NCBI GenBank assembly: GCA_031256975.1 | Contig: JAIRPN010000013.1 | Span: forward strand, 62,001-126,000 | DNA from: Verrucomicrobiales bacterium | GTDB taxonomy: Bacteria; Verrucomicrobiota; Verrucomicrobiia; Methylacidiphilales; JAAUTS01 | Reading direction: 5' to 3' | Length of the DNA: 64,000 bases | Program-made: the position numbers and the translations under genes | In this document: in pieces, positions 19,386-27,673 of the stretch | Position numbering within the stretch: position 1 is the stretch's first letter | Layout of the letters: each line of letters starts with the position of its first letter | The notes under the pieces: model-generated | Told to the model about the DNA's origin: nothing | The model's input: the letters and a program-made list of their open reading frames with translations, nothing else | The model's database searches: none

Positions 19386-19413
19386 CCGCTAACGGTGAGG
19401 TCACCATTAGCGG
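19386..19413. terminator. Motif-pair hairpin between two leftward genes
   Basis: CCGCTAACGGTGA (19386-19398) and TCACCATTAGCGG (19401-19413) form a 13-bp stem with one C-A/G-U position and a 2-base loop. On the minus strand the right-hand flank is an A run, which becomes the T run of an intrinsic terminator for the leftward dUTPase gene ending at 19436. Both arms are copies of the dispersed motif in inverted orientation. Confidence 0.8.
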
Positions 19414-19435
19414 CTCTTTCAAAGGGCTTAAAATC

Positions 19436-19816
19436 TCAAATGTGCTTGGAATCGTTTTCGTCTTTTTTGGCGTAGCCGCTTTCCTGGCGCTGGTGATTAA
19501 CCTCGTTCTTTTTCAGGTAGGCTTGGAACACGTCGTCGGCGGTCATGCCGAGGGTCTGGGCGATGGAAACCAGAAAATGGAACAAGTCGATGACTTCCAC
19601 GCGGGCGTTCTGTTCGTCGAATTTCTGGTACTTGGCCCACCATTTCCACGGCACGCTGTCGATCAGCTCGGCCATTTCCTGCGACATGGCACGGGTGTAA
19701 TTCAGCACCCATTTGGCTTTTTCTGCCTCGGGAAGATTGTCGAGATCGACGCCGATGCGTTTGTTGAGGACGGCTTGGAGACGGAAAATTTCTTCGAATT
19801 TGTCAGGTTGGCTCAT
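19436..19816 (-). CDS. Dimeric dUTPase-like (all-alpha NTP pyrophosphatase)
   Basis: The start is the ATG at 19814-19816; upstream in-frame sequence is not needed. The 126-residue helical protein matches the dUTPase_2 pattern (PF08761). Metal-binding acidic residues appear in two helices, SQEMAELIDSVPWKWW (Glu47, Glu50) and VEVIDLFHFLVS (Glu74, Asp77), with the family's KWW segment at 58-60. These enzymes hydrolyse dUTP, keeping uracil out of DNA and feeding dTMP synthesis. A MazG-like pyrophosphatase with another substrate is the alternative. It is divergent from trxB. Confidence 0.75.
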   Translation of the reverse strand: MSQPDKFEEIFRLQAVLNKRIGVDLDNLPEAEKAKWVLNYTRAMSQEMAELIDSVPWKWWAKYQKFDEQNARVEVIDLFHFLVSIAQTLGMTADDVFQAYLKKNEVNHQRQESGYAKKDENDSKHI

Positions 19817-19918
19817 GGGATGGACATTAGCGGCCCTTTCCGGCGCGAAAAGAAATTTTCTTGCCGCCGCTGGCGAAAATCGCTGGCGCAAACTATCTTT
19901 GACCCTATAAAGGAGCGC

Positions 19919-20851
19919 ATGGAAAACGTCGTCATCATTGGTTCCGGCTGCGCCGGGTGGACCGCAGCCATTTACACGGCTCGCGCCAATCTGAAACCGT
20001 TGCTGGTTACCGGGACGCAACCGGGCGGCCTGCTGACGACCACCACCATCGTGGAAAATTTCCCCGGCTTCAGCAAGGGCATCGACGGCAACGTGCTGAT
20101 GATGGAAATGCAGGAGCAGGCGACCCGTTTCGGCACGCAGGTGCAGTACATGAGCGTGATCGACCAGGTGGATTTTTCCAAGCGCCCGTTTTCACTGACC
20201 GTGGACGGCAAGGAAATCCAGGCCAAGTCGGTGATCATCGCCACCGGCGCCAGTCACCGTCATCTGGGCGTGCCCGGTGAGCATGAGCTGGAAAACAAGG
20301 GCGTGACCTATTGCGCGACCTGTGACGGCGCGCTGCCGATGTTCCGTGACCAGCCGCTGGTGGTGGTTGGCGGCGGCGATTCCGCCTGCGAGGAAGCGGC
20401 GTACCTGACGCGTTTCGGTTCGACCGTGTATTTGATCCACCGCCGCGAGGAATTGCGTGCCTCCCGCATCATGGCTGAACGCACCCTGGCCAATCCGAAG
20501 ATCAAGCCGATCTGGAACACCGTGGTGGAAGGCGTCCTGGACGTCAGCCACGACCAGGTGACCGGCGTGAAATTGCGCAATGTGCAAAGCAACGAACTTT
20601 CGACCCTGGACTGCGCAGGTGTCTTTGTCGCCATCGGCCATGTGCCGAACACCCGGTTATTCAAGGGTGTGATCGACATGGATGAAGCAGGCTTCATCGT
20701 GCCGGTCAAGGGTGCGCGCACCAACGTGGATGGCGTATTTGTCGCCGGCGACTGTGCCGATTCCATCTATCGCCAGGCGATCACCGCCGCGGGCATGGGT
20801 TGCATGGCGGGCATTGAAGCCGAGCGTTATCTGGCGGGGTTTTGCGGTTAG
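19919..20851 (+). CDS. trxB: Thioredoxin reductase
   Basis: A strong AAAGGAG site precedes the ATG at 19919. The 310-residue flavoprotein has the FAD-binding start VVIIGSGCAGWTAAIYTARA, where the usual GPAG is GCAG. It also has the redox-active CATC (Cys132, Cys135) in TYCATCDGALP, the NADPH-binding GGGDSACEEAAYL and the FAD site GVFVAGDCAD. It reduces thioredoxin with NADPH. The open frame continues hundreds of codons upstream without stops, but that stretch is antisense to the aldo-keto reductase. The thioredoxin gene is not in the window. Confidence 0.95.
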   Translation: MENVVIIGSGCAGWTAAIYTARANLKPLLVTGTQPGGLLTTTTIVENFPGFSKGIDGNVLMMEMQEQATRFGTQVQYMSVIDQVDFSKRPFSLTVDGKEIQAKSVIIATGASHRHLGVPGEHELENKGVTYCATCDGALPMFRDQPLVVVGGGDSACEEAAYLTRFGSTVYLIHRREELRASRIMAERTLANPKIKPIWNTVVEGVLDVSHDQVTGVKLRNVQSNELSTLDCAGVFVAIGHVPNTRLFKGVIDMDEAGFIVPVKGARTNVDGVFVAGDCADSIYRQAITAAGMGCMAGIEAERYLAGFCG

Positions 20852-20935
20852 GTGTGGAACGCGAAGTTGCGGAAAAATGAAGTAATTTTCCATTGTCCAT
20901 GGGCTAATGAAATAACCAAACCTTTGGATGCATCG

Positions 20936-22639
20936 TTACTCTCGTACAGGCGTGGCAGTGGCAAGCTTTTTGGTCATTCTTTGGATTTGAGTTTTGATGC
21001 TCGGGTTATTAGCGCAGGGCATTTTCTGCACGCAGGCAAGCGAGGTGGTGAGTTCTTCAGCGGTGAAGCTGTCCAGTGCTGAATCAAGGATTTTGTAAAC
21101 CAATCCATCCAGAGTGGCATCGATATTGACCCGTTCTTTGGATCTGTAATCAAGATAGCCTGCCAGCGAGCTGATTCTCTCCAAAGCAGCGACCGCGTCT
21201 GATCCTTTAAGCTTGCGACTGACTGCTTGAATTGCCGATAACGCGATGGTGGGATTGGCATTGTCAAAGTAAGCGCGGACTTGTTCCACGTCGGGTTGCG
21301 CCTGTTCCAAAGCGAGACTGAATACCTGGCCTTGGTTGAAATTTTGCTCTTTTGAGACACTAACCATGATGGTGAGAAATTCTGGAATACGGTTTTTGAC
21401 GAGGTGCGCCAGCTTTCCAAAGGCTTGGCAATTTGCGTTTTTCCAGTTCGACTTTTCCAAATCAAGCAGAGGTTCCGCCATCTGTTTTAATTGGGCTTGG
21501 ATCCGGGGGACGCTTTGAGGGACGGCTTGGCTGCTGCTGTCAAGATTTAGCCATTGGCAGAGTGCTCGATAATCACAAAAACCTCCGCTGTCACTATTGT
21601 TCTTCGTCTTTTCAAGAGTGGATGTCCAACAGCCATTAATCCAGTCTGAAGTGGTGCGGATGAAATCAAGTTTGTCAGATTGAAATTTCGGGTGCTCTTG
21701 AAAAATTTGCATAAACAGAGGGAATTCATTGAAGATGTCCAACTCACCATACTCGTCATCCAATACGTGCGAATATTTGTCGGGTTCATGCAGCACGTTC
21801 AAGAGTCGTTGATGCAGAATTTGTTGAATGTCGGAGGATACGAGTTCATTTTTGGTGCGGATTTTGATTTTGAAATCTCGCTTTTTTTCAAAATCTCCAG
21901 TTCTCACATAGCGTGGCGCAAGTCTACCCCAATCTGCTTGATACCATCCTTCAGACAGGCGAAGTAACCGATTGTGATCACGGTCAGTTCCCATGCCAAT
22001 CCACGCCTTACGGCCTCTGAAGGGTTTGTTTGGAGAAGGATCTGCTTGCCATGAATTATCGGGAAGCCAAACGGTAGCTGTCCATGAATCATAGGGAACA
22101 CGCATGGAGACTTTGCCGTTTTGATCGGTGACTTTAATTCCGAGTCGTATGATATGGTCGCCAAGTGATTGGTATGTGGTGAATTTGACACGTACATTGG
22201 GCAAGGGTTGGTCATTAGTGTCCAGTATTTGCACGGTGATTTTGGGATCGCTTAAAAAGCTCCAAGCTGCTGCCAGTATTAGGGCTGATGAGCTGATTCC
22301 TGCCCAAACGCCTTTATAACGCCAAGCGTTACCTTTGGGAAAAATCGCTAACGTGATGATCAGGCAAATACTAATCACAATGGCGACTGGAATGGCAAAC
22401 ATCAGGTAAAATCCAATGCCCATGGTAACAAAACCGTAGTCTGGTCTTTGGTAGCCAACTGGAAAAATATCCCGCCACGATAATGGCGCCTGTAATTCGT
22501 ATAATAAAATACCGCTAATGGTGAGTAATGGAAACCATAACGCTAGCGCCCAACTTTTTCTGCGAGAAAATAGCCAGCAAATCGTGCCGACTAGCAATAG
22601 CACAAAGGCGATGATATTAAATATTCCCTGACTAGTCAT
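20936..22639 (-). CDS. Large membrane protein of unknown function with an Ig-like segment
   Basis: This 567-residue protein is not recognised. It starts with four hydrophobic helices (about residues 5-22, 28-46, 72-100, 112-130). A beta-rich segment follows near 133-180 (ITVQILDTNDQPLPNVRVKF, then KVTDQNGKVSMRVP), which looks like a carboxypeptidase-regulatory or bacterial Ig-like fold. The long C-terminal part is helical and charged. The DNA is visibly more AT-rich than its neighbours, with fewer motif copies, so it may be lineage-specific or acquired. It stands alone between trxB (convergent) and thiL. No enzymatic motif was seen. Confidence 0.7.
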   Translation of the reverse strand: MTSQGIFNIIAFVLLLVGTICWLFSRRKSWALALWFPLLTISGILLYELQAPLSWRDIFPVGYQRPDYGFVTMGIGFYLMFAIPVAIVISICLIITLAIFPKGNAWRYKGVWAGISSSALILAAAWSFLSDPKITVQILDTNDQPLPNVRVKFTTYQSLGDHIIRLGIKVTDQNGKVSMRVPYDSWTATVWLPDNSWQADPSPNKPFRGRKAWIGMGTDRDHNRLLRLSEGWYQADWGRLAPRYVRTGDFEKKRDFKIKIRTKNELVSSDIQQILHQRLLNVLHEPDKYSHVLDDEYGELDIFNEFPLFMQIFQEHPKFQSDKLDFIRTTSDWINGCWTSTLEKTKNNSDSGGFCDYRALCQWLNLDSSSQAVPQSVPRIQAQLKQMAEPLLDLEKSNWKNANCQAFGKLAHLVKNRIPEFLTIMVSVSKEQNFNQGQVFSLALEQAQPDVEQVRAYFDNANPTIALSAIQAVSRKLKGSDAVAALERISSLAGYLDYRSKERVNIDATLDGLVYKILDSALDSFTAEELTTSLACVQKMPCANNPSIKTQIQRMTKKLATATPVRE

Positions 22640-22704
22640 GTTAGCATAAGCAATTTTTATTAGGCAGATAGCTTATCGTAACTTTGTTAGGGATAAATTC
22701 AATG

Positions 22705-23592
22705 TTATCTTTGCAAATGATCAAAGCCCAGAAATTCGATATTGTCGGTGTCGGATTGTTTGCCGCTAACCATGATGCCGATAGGGGTCAGTTTGGTTTT
22801 GAACGGCCATTTGGCGGTTAGCGTCTTTAGATTTTTCGGACTTACGGTAAACAATAATTCAAAATCCTCGCCGTCGTTGACGGCTTGGGATTTGTCACAA
22901 CCCGGCGTGGCGGGAATCTGGGCGGCGCTAATGGCGAAATGCAGTTTGGAAGCGGTGGCGAGGCGGGGCAGGTCTTTGCCCAGGCCGTCGCTGAGGTCCA
23001 TCATGGCGGTGGCGAGTTTGTTGTTGGCGAGCCATTGGCCTTCGGGGAGTCGCGGGGTGAAGTTGAGGTGTTTTTTGCTGGTCAGCGAACCGCCCAGTGT
23101 ACCGGTGACAAAGATCAGGTCGCCTGCCTTGGCGGTGGAGCGCAGGACGGCGCGGCCCTTGGCGACCTTGCCGATGCCGCTAACGCTGAACCAGAGTTCC
23201 TTGCTGCGGGTGGTTTCGCCGCCCGCGAGGGTGACTTGGTGTTTAGCGGCGGCTTTGGCCATGCCGCGGTAGCATTTTTCGACAAAGGCGGGATGCAGTT
23301 TTTTCGGAATGCCGACGCTAACCATGAGCGTTTGCGGTGCGGCGCCCATGGCGGCGAAATCGCTGAGGACACGGTTGACGGCCTTGGCGCCGATCAGGTG
23401 CGGAGTGTCGCTAATGACGAAATGGACATCCTGCACGATGGCGTCGGTTTTTAACACGACTTGGCTGTTAGCGTTTGCCGGGGCGAGGATGGCGCAGTCG
23501 TCGCCGGCGCCAAGGACCAAGTTATGAGGCTTGGGCCAGCGCGCCAGCCAGCGGCGAATCCATTGGTCTTCAGTAAGCCTGCCAGTTGCCAT
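22705..23592 (-). CDS. thiL: Thiamine-monophosphate kinase
   Basis: This 295-residue protein of the PurM/ThiL ATP-binding family has LGAGDDCAIL near residues 27-36, LKTDAIVQDVHFV near 47-59, KAVNRVLSDFAAMGA near 69-83, LAGGETTRS near 120, and MDLSDGLGKDLPRL near 195. It phosphorylates thiamine monophosphate to the diphosphate cofactor. It overlaps the downstream CPBP protease gene by 23 bases (23570-23592), so they form an operon. Five motif variants lie within the gene. Confidence 0.93.
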   Translation of the reverse strand: MATGRLTEDQWIRRWLARWPKPHNLVLGAGDDCAILAPANANSQVVLKTDAIVQDVHFVISDTPHLIGAKAVNRVLSDFAAMGAAPQTLMVSVGIPKKLHPAFVEKCYRGMAKAAAKHQVTLAGGETTRSKELWFSVSGIGKVAKGRAVLRSTAKAGDLIFVTGTLGGSLTSKKHLNFTPRLPEGQWLANNKLATAMMDLSDGLGKDLPRLATASKLHFAISAAQIPATPGCDKSQAVNDGEDFELLFTVSPKNLKTLTAKWPFKTKLTPIGIMVSGKQSDTDNIEFLGFDHLQR

Positions 23593-24346
23593 AATGCTTA
23601 AGGAATAGCAGAAGCAGGGTGCTGGTTAAATTGAAAATCGCGTGCAGCACGATATTGCAGCCGAGCTTGCCGGTTTTTTCGTACAGAAAACACAGCGCGC
23701 AACCGAGGAAGGTGAAGGGCAGCAGCACCGGCCAGTGCAGGTGGATGGCGGCCCAGACCGCCGAGGACAACACCATGGCCCAGCCCATCGGCAGGTGTTT
23801 CTTCAGGAAGGGATACAGCACGCCGCGGAAGGCGACTTCCTCCCAGATGGGCGCGACAATCACCGCGAAGAAGACGAACAGCAGGATTTGTCGGACACCT
23901 TTCAGTCCGAGGAACACTTCAACCTGCGGCTGGGTGAATTGCACGCCGAGCAGTTTGCACAATCCGGCGACCAGCAACGCGATGACGGTTAGCGGCAGCA
24001 GGATGGTCACATAACCGCGCAGTCCCTGCTTGCCATAAAACCAGAATTCCCGGTGGTCAAATTGCCAGTAGGAGAAGGCGTTGACGCCGTGCAGGTGGTA
24101 CAGCAGCAATGCGCCGCCGACCGCCAGCAAGGGCATGATTTGGGGCAGTCCAAGCGAGTAACTCAGGACAATCGCGCAGGCCAGCATCAGCACGTCGCTG
24201 AGCATGAGCGGGTTGGCCGGGATCTTGCCCAGTTGGGCGAATTCCGTCTTGCGATTGGCGACAAAACGGATGTTGAACACCAATGAGAAGATGAACGCCG
24301 CTAACAGCAGGACATCAACGATGGCGGCGATCCAGATGGGGTTCAC
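23570..24346 (-). CDS. CPBP-family intramembrane metalloprotease (CAAX protease-like)
   Basis: This 258-residue protein has about seven transmembrane helices. The Abi/CPBP motifs are WEEVAFRGVLYPFL near residues 168-181 (the paired glutamates and Arg), AAIHLHW near 205, and NIVLHAIFNL near 238 (motif 3 His and Asn). These enzymes cleave within membranes; substrates in bacteria are mostly unknown. The 3' end overlaps thiL by 23 bases, and sppA lies upstream on the other side with a 28-base gap, suggesting a sppA-CPBP-thiL unit. Confidence 0.88.
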   Translation of the reverse strand: MNPIWIAAIVDVLLLAAFIFSLVFNIRFVANRKTEFAQLGKIPANPLMLSDVLMLACAIVLSYSLGLPQIMPLLAVGGALLLYHLHGVNAFSYWQFDHREFWFYGKQGLRGYVTILLPLTVIALLVAGLCKLLGVQFTQPQVEVFLGLKGVRQILLFVFFAVIVAPIWEEVAFRGVLYPFLKKHLPMGWAMVLSSAVWAAIHLHWPVLLPFTFLGCALCFLYEKTGKLGCNIVLHAIFNLTSTLLLLFLKHYGNWQAY

Positions 24347-24374
24347 GGTTGGTGACGGTGGGTCGGGCGAATCC

Positions 24375-25361
24375 TCAATGCGCCAGGCTCATCTCGGAGA
24401 TGTAATACAGTTTCCCGGCGTCCAGCTTGGCGCTGGCGGGGCCGATGTTGAGCTCGACCTTGTCAATCGGTGTGCTGCCGAAAATGCGGAACAATTGGGA
24501 GAAGCTGAACGGGGTCTGCAATTCGACCACCTCGGTGTTGTCAGGCAGGCCGGCGATTTTCTTGGTCTTGCTGATGGCGTCCTCAATGTACCCGGTGGAG
24601 TCAATCAGGTTTTCCTTCACCGCGTTCCTGCCGCTAACGACGCGGCCGTCGGCAACGCCGTTGCGCAGTGTTTCCTCGTCGATCTTGCGTTCCTTGGCGA
24701 CGATGCCGACGAATTTGCCGTAGGTCTCGTTGATCAAGTCCTGCACATAGGCCTTTTCCTCGTCGGTGGCGGGACGGAAGGGGTTGAGCATGTCCTTCAT
24801 CTTGCCGGACTTGAAAGTCAGGCTTTGCACGCCGACCTTGTCGGCGAGACCTTGGAAATTCATGGTCTGCATGATGACGCCGATGCTGGCGGTGAGGCTG
24901 AGTTCATTGGCCATGATGTAACGGGTGCCGACGGCCGAGTAGTAGGCGCCGGAAGCGCCCACGGTCTGGATGTAGGAAAGGACGGGCTTTTCCTTGTCGA
25001 CTTTTTTCAACGCGTGGTAAATGACGTCGCTGGCGGTGACTTCGCCGCCGGGGCTGTTGATGCGCAACAGGATGGCGCGGACGGAGTCGTCGTCCTCGGC
25101 CTGCTCAAGCTTGGCGAGGAATTCGTCCACCATGTTCAGGTTGCCGGATCCGGGAGCGCCGTAGCTGATCACGCCCTGCAAGTCGATGATGGCCACCTTG
25201 TCGCCGCCGCGTTTGCCGGAGTAATGGACCTCGTTGAACGAACCGGCCTCGTTGCGGGAGCGCGAACTGTTGCTGGAGATCAGGAAGAAATTAACCAGCA
25301 GACTGATGCCGAGGACGCAGAACAGGCAGAGTCCGAGGAAGACCAAAACGATTTTTTTCAT
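24375..25361 (-). CDS. sppA: Signal peptide peptidase SppA (single-domain form)
   Basis: I start at the ATG at 25359-25361 (MKKIVLVFLGLCL), because the upstream in-frame GTG has no better ribosome site. The 328-residue protein has one N-terminal membrane anchor (residues 4-22) and a ClpP-fold S49 domain (PF01343). The segments LLRINSPGGEVTASD, VGASGAYYSAVGTRYIMA (nucleophile Ser) and ASIGVIMQT are present. It degrades leftover signal peptides in the membrane. The length corresponds to the short, tetramer- or octamer-forming type. The gene is divergent from tilS. Confidence 0.92.
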   Translation of the reverse strand: MKKIVLVFLGLCLFCVLGISLLVNFFLISSNSSRSRNEAGSFNEVHYSGKRGGDKVAIIDLQGVISYGAPGSGNLNMVDEFLAKLEQAEDDDSVRAILLRINSPGGEVTASDVIYHALKKVDKEKPVLSYIQTVGASGAYYSAVGTRYIMANELSLTASIGVIMQTMNFQGLADKVGVQSLTFKSGKMKDMLNPFRPATDEEKAYVQDLINETYGKFVGIVAKERKIDEETLRNGVADGRVVSGRNAVKENLIDSTGYIEDAISKTKKIAGLPDNTEVVELQTPFSFSQLFRIFGSTPIDKVELNIGPASAKLDAGKLYYISEMSLAH

Positions 25362-25427
25362 CAGGAAATAAGCTGGCACTGAAACGGGGCTTCTGCAAGG
25401 GTAGTTTTAGGCGGAAAGAGGACGCTA

Positions 25428-26372
25428 ATGACGAAGCCGAAGACAATCCCCGACTTGGAACGACGCGTGTTGGCGGCGGTTGGACGGTTGTGCCCGGCAA
25501 GGGGAAGAATCGGGCTCGGCGTTAGCGGCGGGCTGGACTCAATGGTGCTGGCGGAAGCCTTGCGGCGGTCGGGATTGCAGCCGTTGTGCCTGCATGTGAA
25601 CCACGGCTGGCGCGGCAAACAAAGCGGCGGCGATGCGCAATTTGTTGAGAGTTGGTGCCGGAAGCAGCAGTTTTCCTTTGTCTGCAAGACGCTAACGGCG
25701 AAAGTTCCGCGCACCGAAGCGGCGGCGCGCGAGGCGCGCTGGCAATTTTTCGTGGCGACGTTGAAAAAGCGCAGGATCAAGGTTTTGCTGTTGGCGCATC
25801 ATGCCGACGATTTGGTGGAGACGTTCCTGTTGCAATTGTTGCGCGGCGCGGGGCCGGACGGTCTGGCGGGTCTGCAAGAAAGCCGGGAGATGGATGGGAT
25901 CGGGGTGCTGAGGCCGCTGCTGGCGTTCAGCAAAAAAGAGCTGCAAGCTTTGGCAAAACACTGGCGATTGGCGTGGCGCGAGGATGCTTCCAACCGGTCG
26001 GATGATTATTTCCGCAACCGGGTGCGGCGGCAGTTATTGCCCTATTTGCAGAAGTTGAGCGGACGCGATCCGCTAACGGTGATTCGTCGCACGGCGCAGA
26101 TCATCGCGGATGAGAACGCGTTTTGGGAAAGGGAATTGCCGCGGGTCTGGGGATCACGGTTGGCGTTGAAAATTTTTGCCGGAAAAGCCGTCGCATGGAA
26201 GCGCCGGGCCTTGCGTTCGTGGTTGGTGTCGCAGGGCGTGACCAATGCTGATTTTGAGCAAATCGAAGCGGTGCGCGGTTTGTTGGAACGGGAAAAACCT
26301 TCGCGGGTGAATTTGAGCAGGGATCGGTTTTGTGTCCGCAGAGCGGGGTATTTGTTGATCGAAGGCCGCTAA
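25428..26372 (+). CDS. tilS: tRNA(Ile)-lysidine synthase
   Basis: The 314-residue protein has the PP-loop SGGLDS near residues 34-39 and the TilS pattern LHVNHGWRGKQSGGDAQFV, TEAAAREARW, LLAHHADDLVETFLLQL and EDASNRSDDYFRNRVRR. It changes C34 of the AUA-decoding tRNA-Ile to lysidine. It lacks the longer C-terminal domains of E. coli TilS, like many short TilS proteins. The start codon ATG (25428) is part of a CGCTAATGACGAA motif copy and the stop TAA (26370-26372) is part of a CGCTAATGGTGAAA copy. Motif copies therefore bound the gene at both ends. Confidence 0.94.
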   Translation: MTKPKTIPDLERRVLAAVGRLCPARGRIGLGVSGGLDSMVLAEALRRSGLQPLCLHVNHGWRGKQSGGDAQFVESWCRKQQFSFVCKTLTAKVPRTEAAAREARWQFFVATLKKRRIKVLLLAHHADDLVETFLLQLLRGAGPDGLAGLQESREMDGIGVLRPLLAFSKKELQALAKHWRLAWREDASNRSDDYFRNRVRRQLLPYLQKLSGRDPLTVIRRTAQIIADENAFWERELPRVWGSRLALKIFAGKAVAWKRRALRSWLVSQGVTNADFEQIEAVRGLLEREKPSRVNLSRDRFCVRRAGYLLIEGR

Positions 26373-26380
26373 TGGTGAAA

Positions 26381-27532
26381 TCAGCGCAGGTTGACGATTT
26401 CCATCTGGCTTTTGTCGGTGGTGCCGAGTCCTTGCAGGGCGGCTTGCTTCAGGTGTCCGGCGTCGTTGCCGACGGGGTCGACGGCCTTGGTCTTGCGCCA
26501 TTGCTCGATGCGTTCCAGGGCCAGGGTGTCGATGGCGACGGGATCCTTGCTGATGTAGATCAGGCCGGGTTGCGCGCAGTAATACGGGACGAAATACGGG
26601 CCGCCCGCGTACTGGGCAATCGAGCCGTCCATGATGTTCAGCACCACCTTTTTGTTGATTTCGTCGTGGGCGTAGATTTCGGCGATGGCTTCGTTGACGG
26701 CGTCGGAGGAGTTGAGGAAGCGGCGGGTGTTGTCGATGCTGGCGAGGGCCAATGACGAGATGCACCCGGCGAGGCCGACGCGCTCGTCGTTGCTCATGAC
26801 GGGGAGGTTGATGATCTTGGTGGTGCGCTTGGTGATGACGTTGGTGTAGTAGGAGCGGTTGCTGACCTGCGGCGGCTCGGTGTTCTTGGTGCCGCTAACG
26901 GCGACGCTGCCGGAGCTCTTGGTTTGCAGGTCGTCGAGGGAATCCATCGGCAGCAGGTTGTCCACGTTGGTGCGGCCGCGGAAATCATGGTCGCCCCAGA
27001 TCAGTTGCCCGGCGACGTCGCTGAAGTAGAATTTGTCACTGTCGAACCCCGCGCCCGGAATGACCGAGACACAGCGGAAGCTGTTGCCGTTGTTGGGGCC
27101 GTAGCCGGCGGCCTGCATGTCGTCGGCGAACTTGTCCCAGACCACGATGTTGTCGTCGCTGACCCCGGCGTTTTTCAAGCCGTCCACCACCGCCCCGACC
27201 AGCGCGTGGTGGCTGTTGAGAGCCAGTCCGCCGGTGGTGGTGATGTGGATGGCGACCACGTCCTGCGGGGTGACGAATTGCTGCCAGGCTTCCTTGAGGG
27301 TGGATTTTTTGGTGAAAGCAAGAAAGGCCTGGTTGAAACTTTGGGCCAGCAGGGAATCGTTGACATGGAAATTATTGACCAGGGCCGGGTTTTCGAGCAC
27401 CACCACGCGGGATTTGCTCGGGGTGTTGCTGGCGGGCTGGTTTTGCGGCACGGGACGCGGACTGGCCGAATTCTGGGCATTGGCGGCCAGAACCGACAGC
27501 AGCAAGGCAAACAGTGCCACAGGTTGTTTCAT
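26381..27532 (-). CDS. Secreted DUF362-domain protein
   Basis: This 383-residue protein begins with a cleavable signal peptide (MKQPVALFALLLSVLAANAQ). It resembles the DUF362 family: VVAIHITTTGGLALNSHHALVGAVVDGL (here split by other residues in the family), VWDKFADDM, KTTKIINLPVM-like KIINLPVMSNDERVGLAGC, and VLNIMDGSIAQYAGGP, which is followed by KDPVAIDTLALERI. DUF362 proteins often occur with iron-sulfur domains, but no Cys cluster is seen here. The function is unknown. It is convergent with tilS, with 8 bases between stops, and divergent from dnaG. Confidence 0.8.
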   Translation of the reverse strand: MKQPVALFALLLSVLAANAQNSASPRPVPQNQPASNTPSKSRVVVLENPALVNNFHVNDSLLAQSFNQAFLAFTKKSTLKEAWQQFVTPQDVVAIHITTTGGLALNSHHALVGAVVDGLKNAGVSDDNIVVWDKFADDMQAAGYGPNNGNSFRCVSVIPGAGFDSDKFYFSDVAGQLIWGDHDFRGRTNVDNLLPMDSLDDLQTKSSGSVAVSGTKNTEPPQVSNRSYYTNVITKRTTKIINLPVMSNDERVGLAGCISSLALASIDNTRRFLNSSDAVNEAIAEIYAHDEINKKVVLNIMDGSIAQYAGGPYFVPYYCAQPGLIYISKDPVAIDTLALERIEQWRKTKAVDPVGNDAGHLKQAALQGLGTTDKSQMEIVNLR

Positions 27533-27673
27533 ATGGGAATTGGGCTAATAGCGTATGGACAGTCGCAAGTAAGTAAATCCGAAAATGGCGGTTGGCGGGC
27601 GTGGTTAAGGTGGAATTTTGCTGCGGGGTCACTTGCCGATTTACTCTTGCCGTTGGCGGACTATAGTCGGCCC

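Noticed and set aside
18557-19918. A 454-codon open extension in frame upstream of trxB
   Set aside because: It is antisense to the aldo-keto reductase and dUTPase genes, has no family features, and trxB has its own start and strong ribosome site at 19919.
24204-25382. A 392-codon rightward frame across sppA
   Set aside because: It is the antisense shadow of sppA. Its Gly/Ala/Val/Asp-rich composition is typical of antisense frames in GC-rich DNA.
26924-27673. A 250-codon extension upstream of dnaG
   Set aside because: It lies antisense to the DUF362 gene; the DnaG N-terminus begins at 27674 with the expected sequence.
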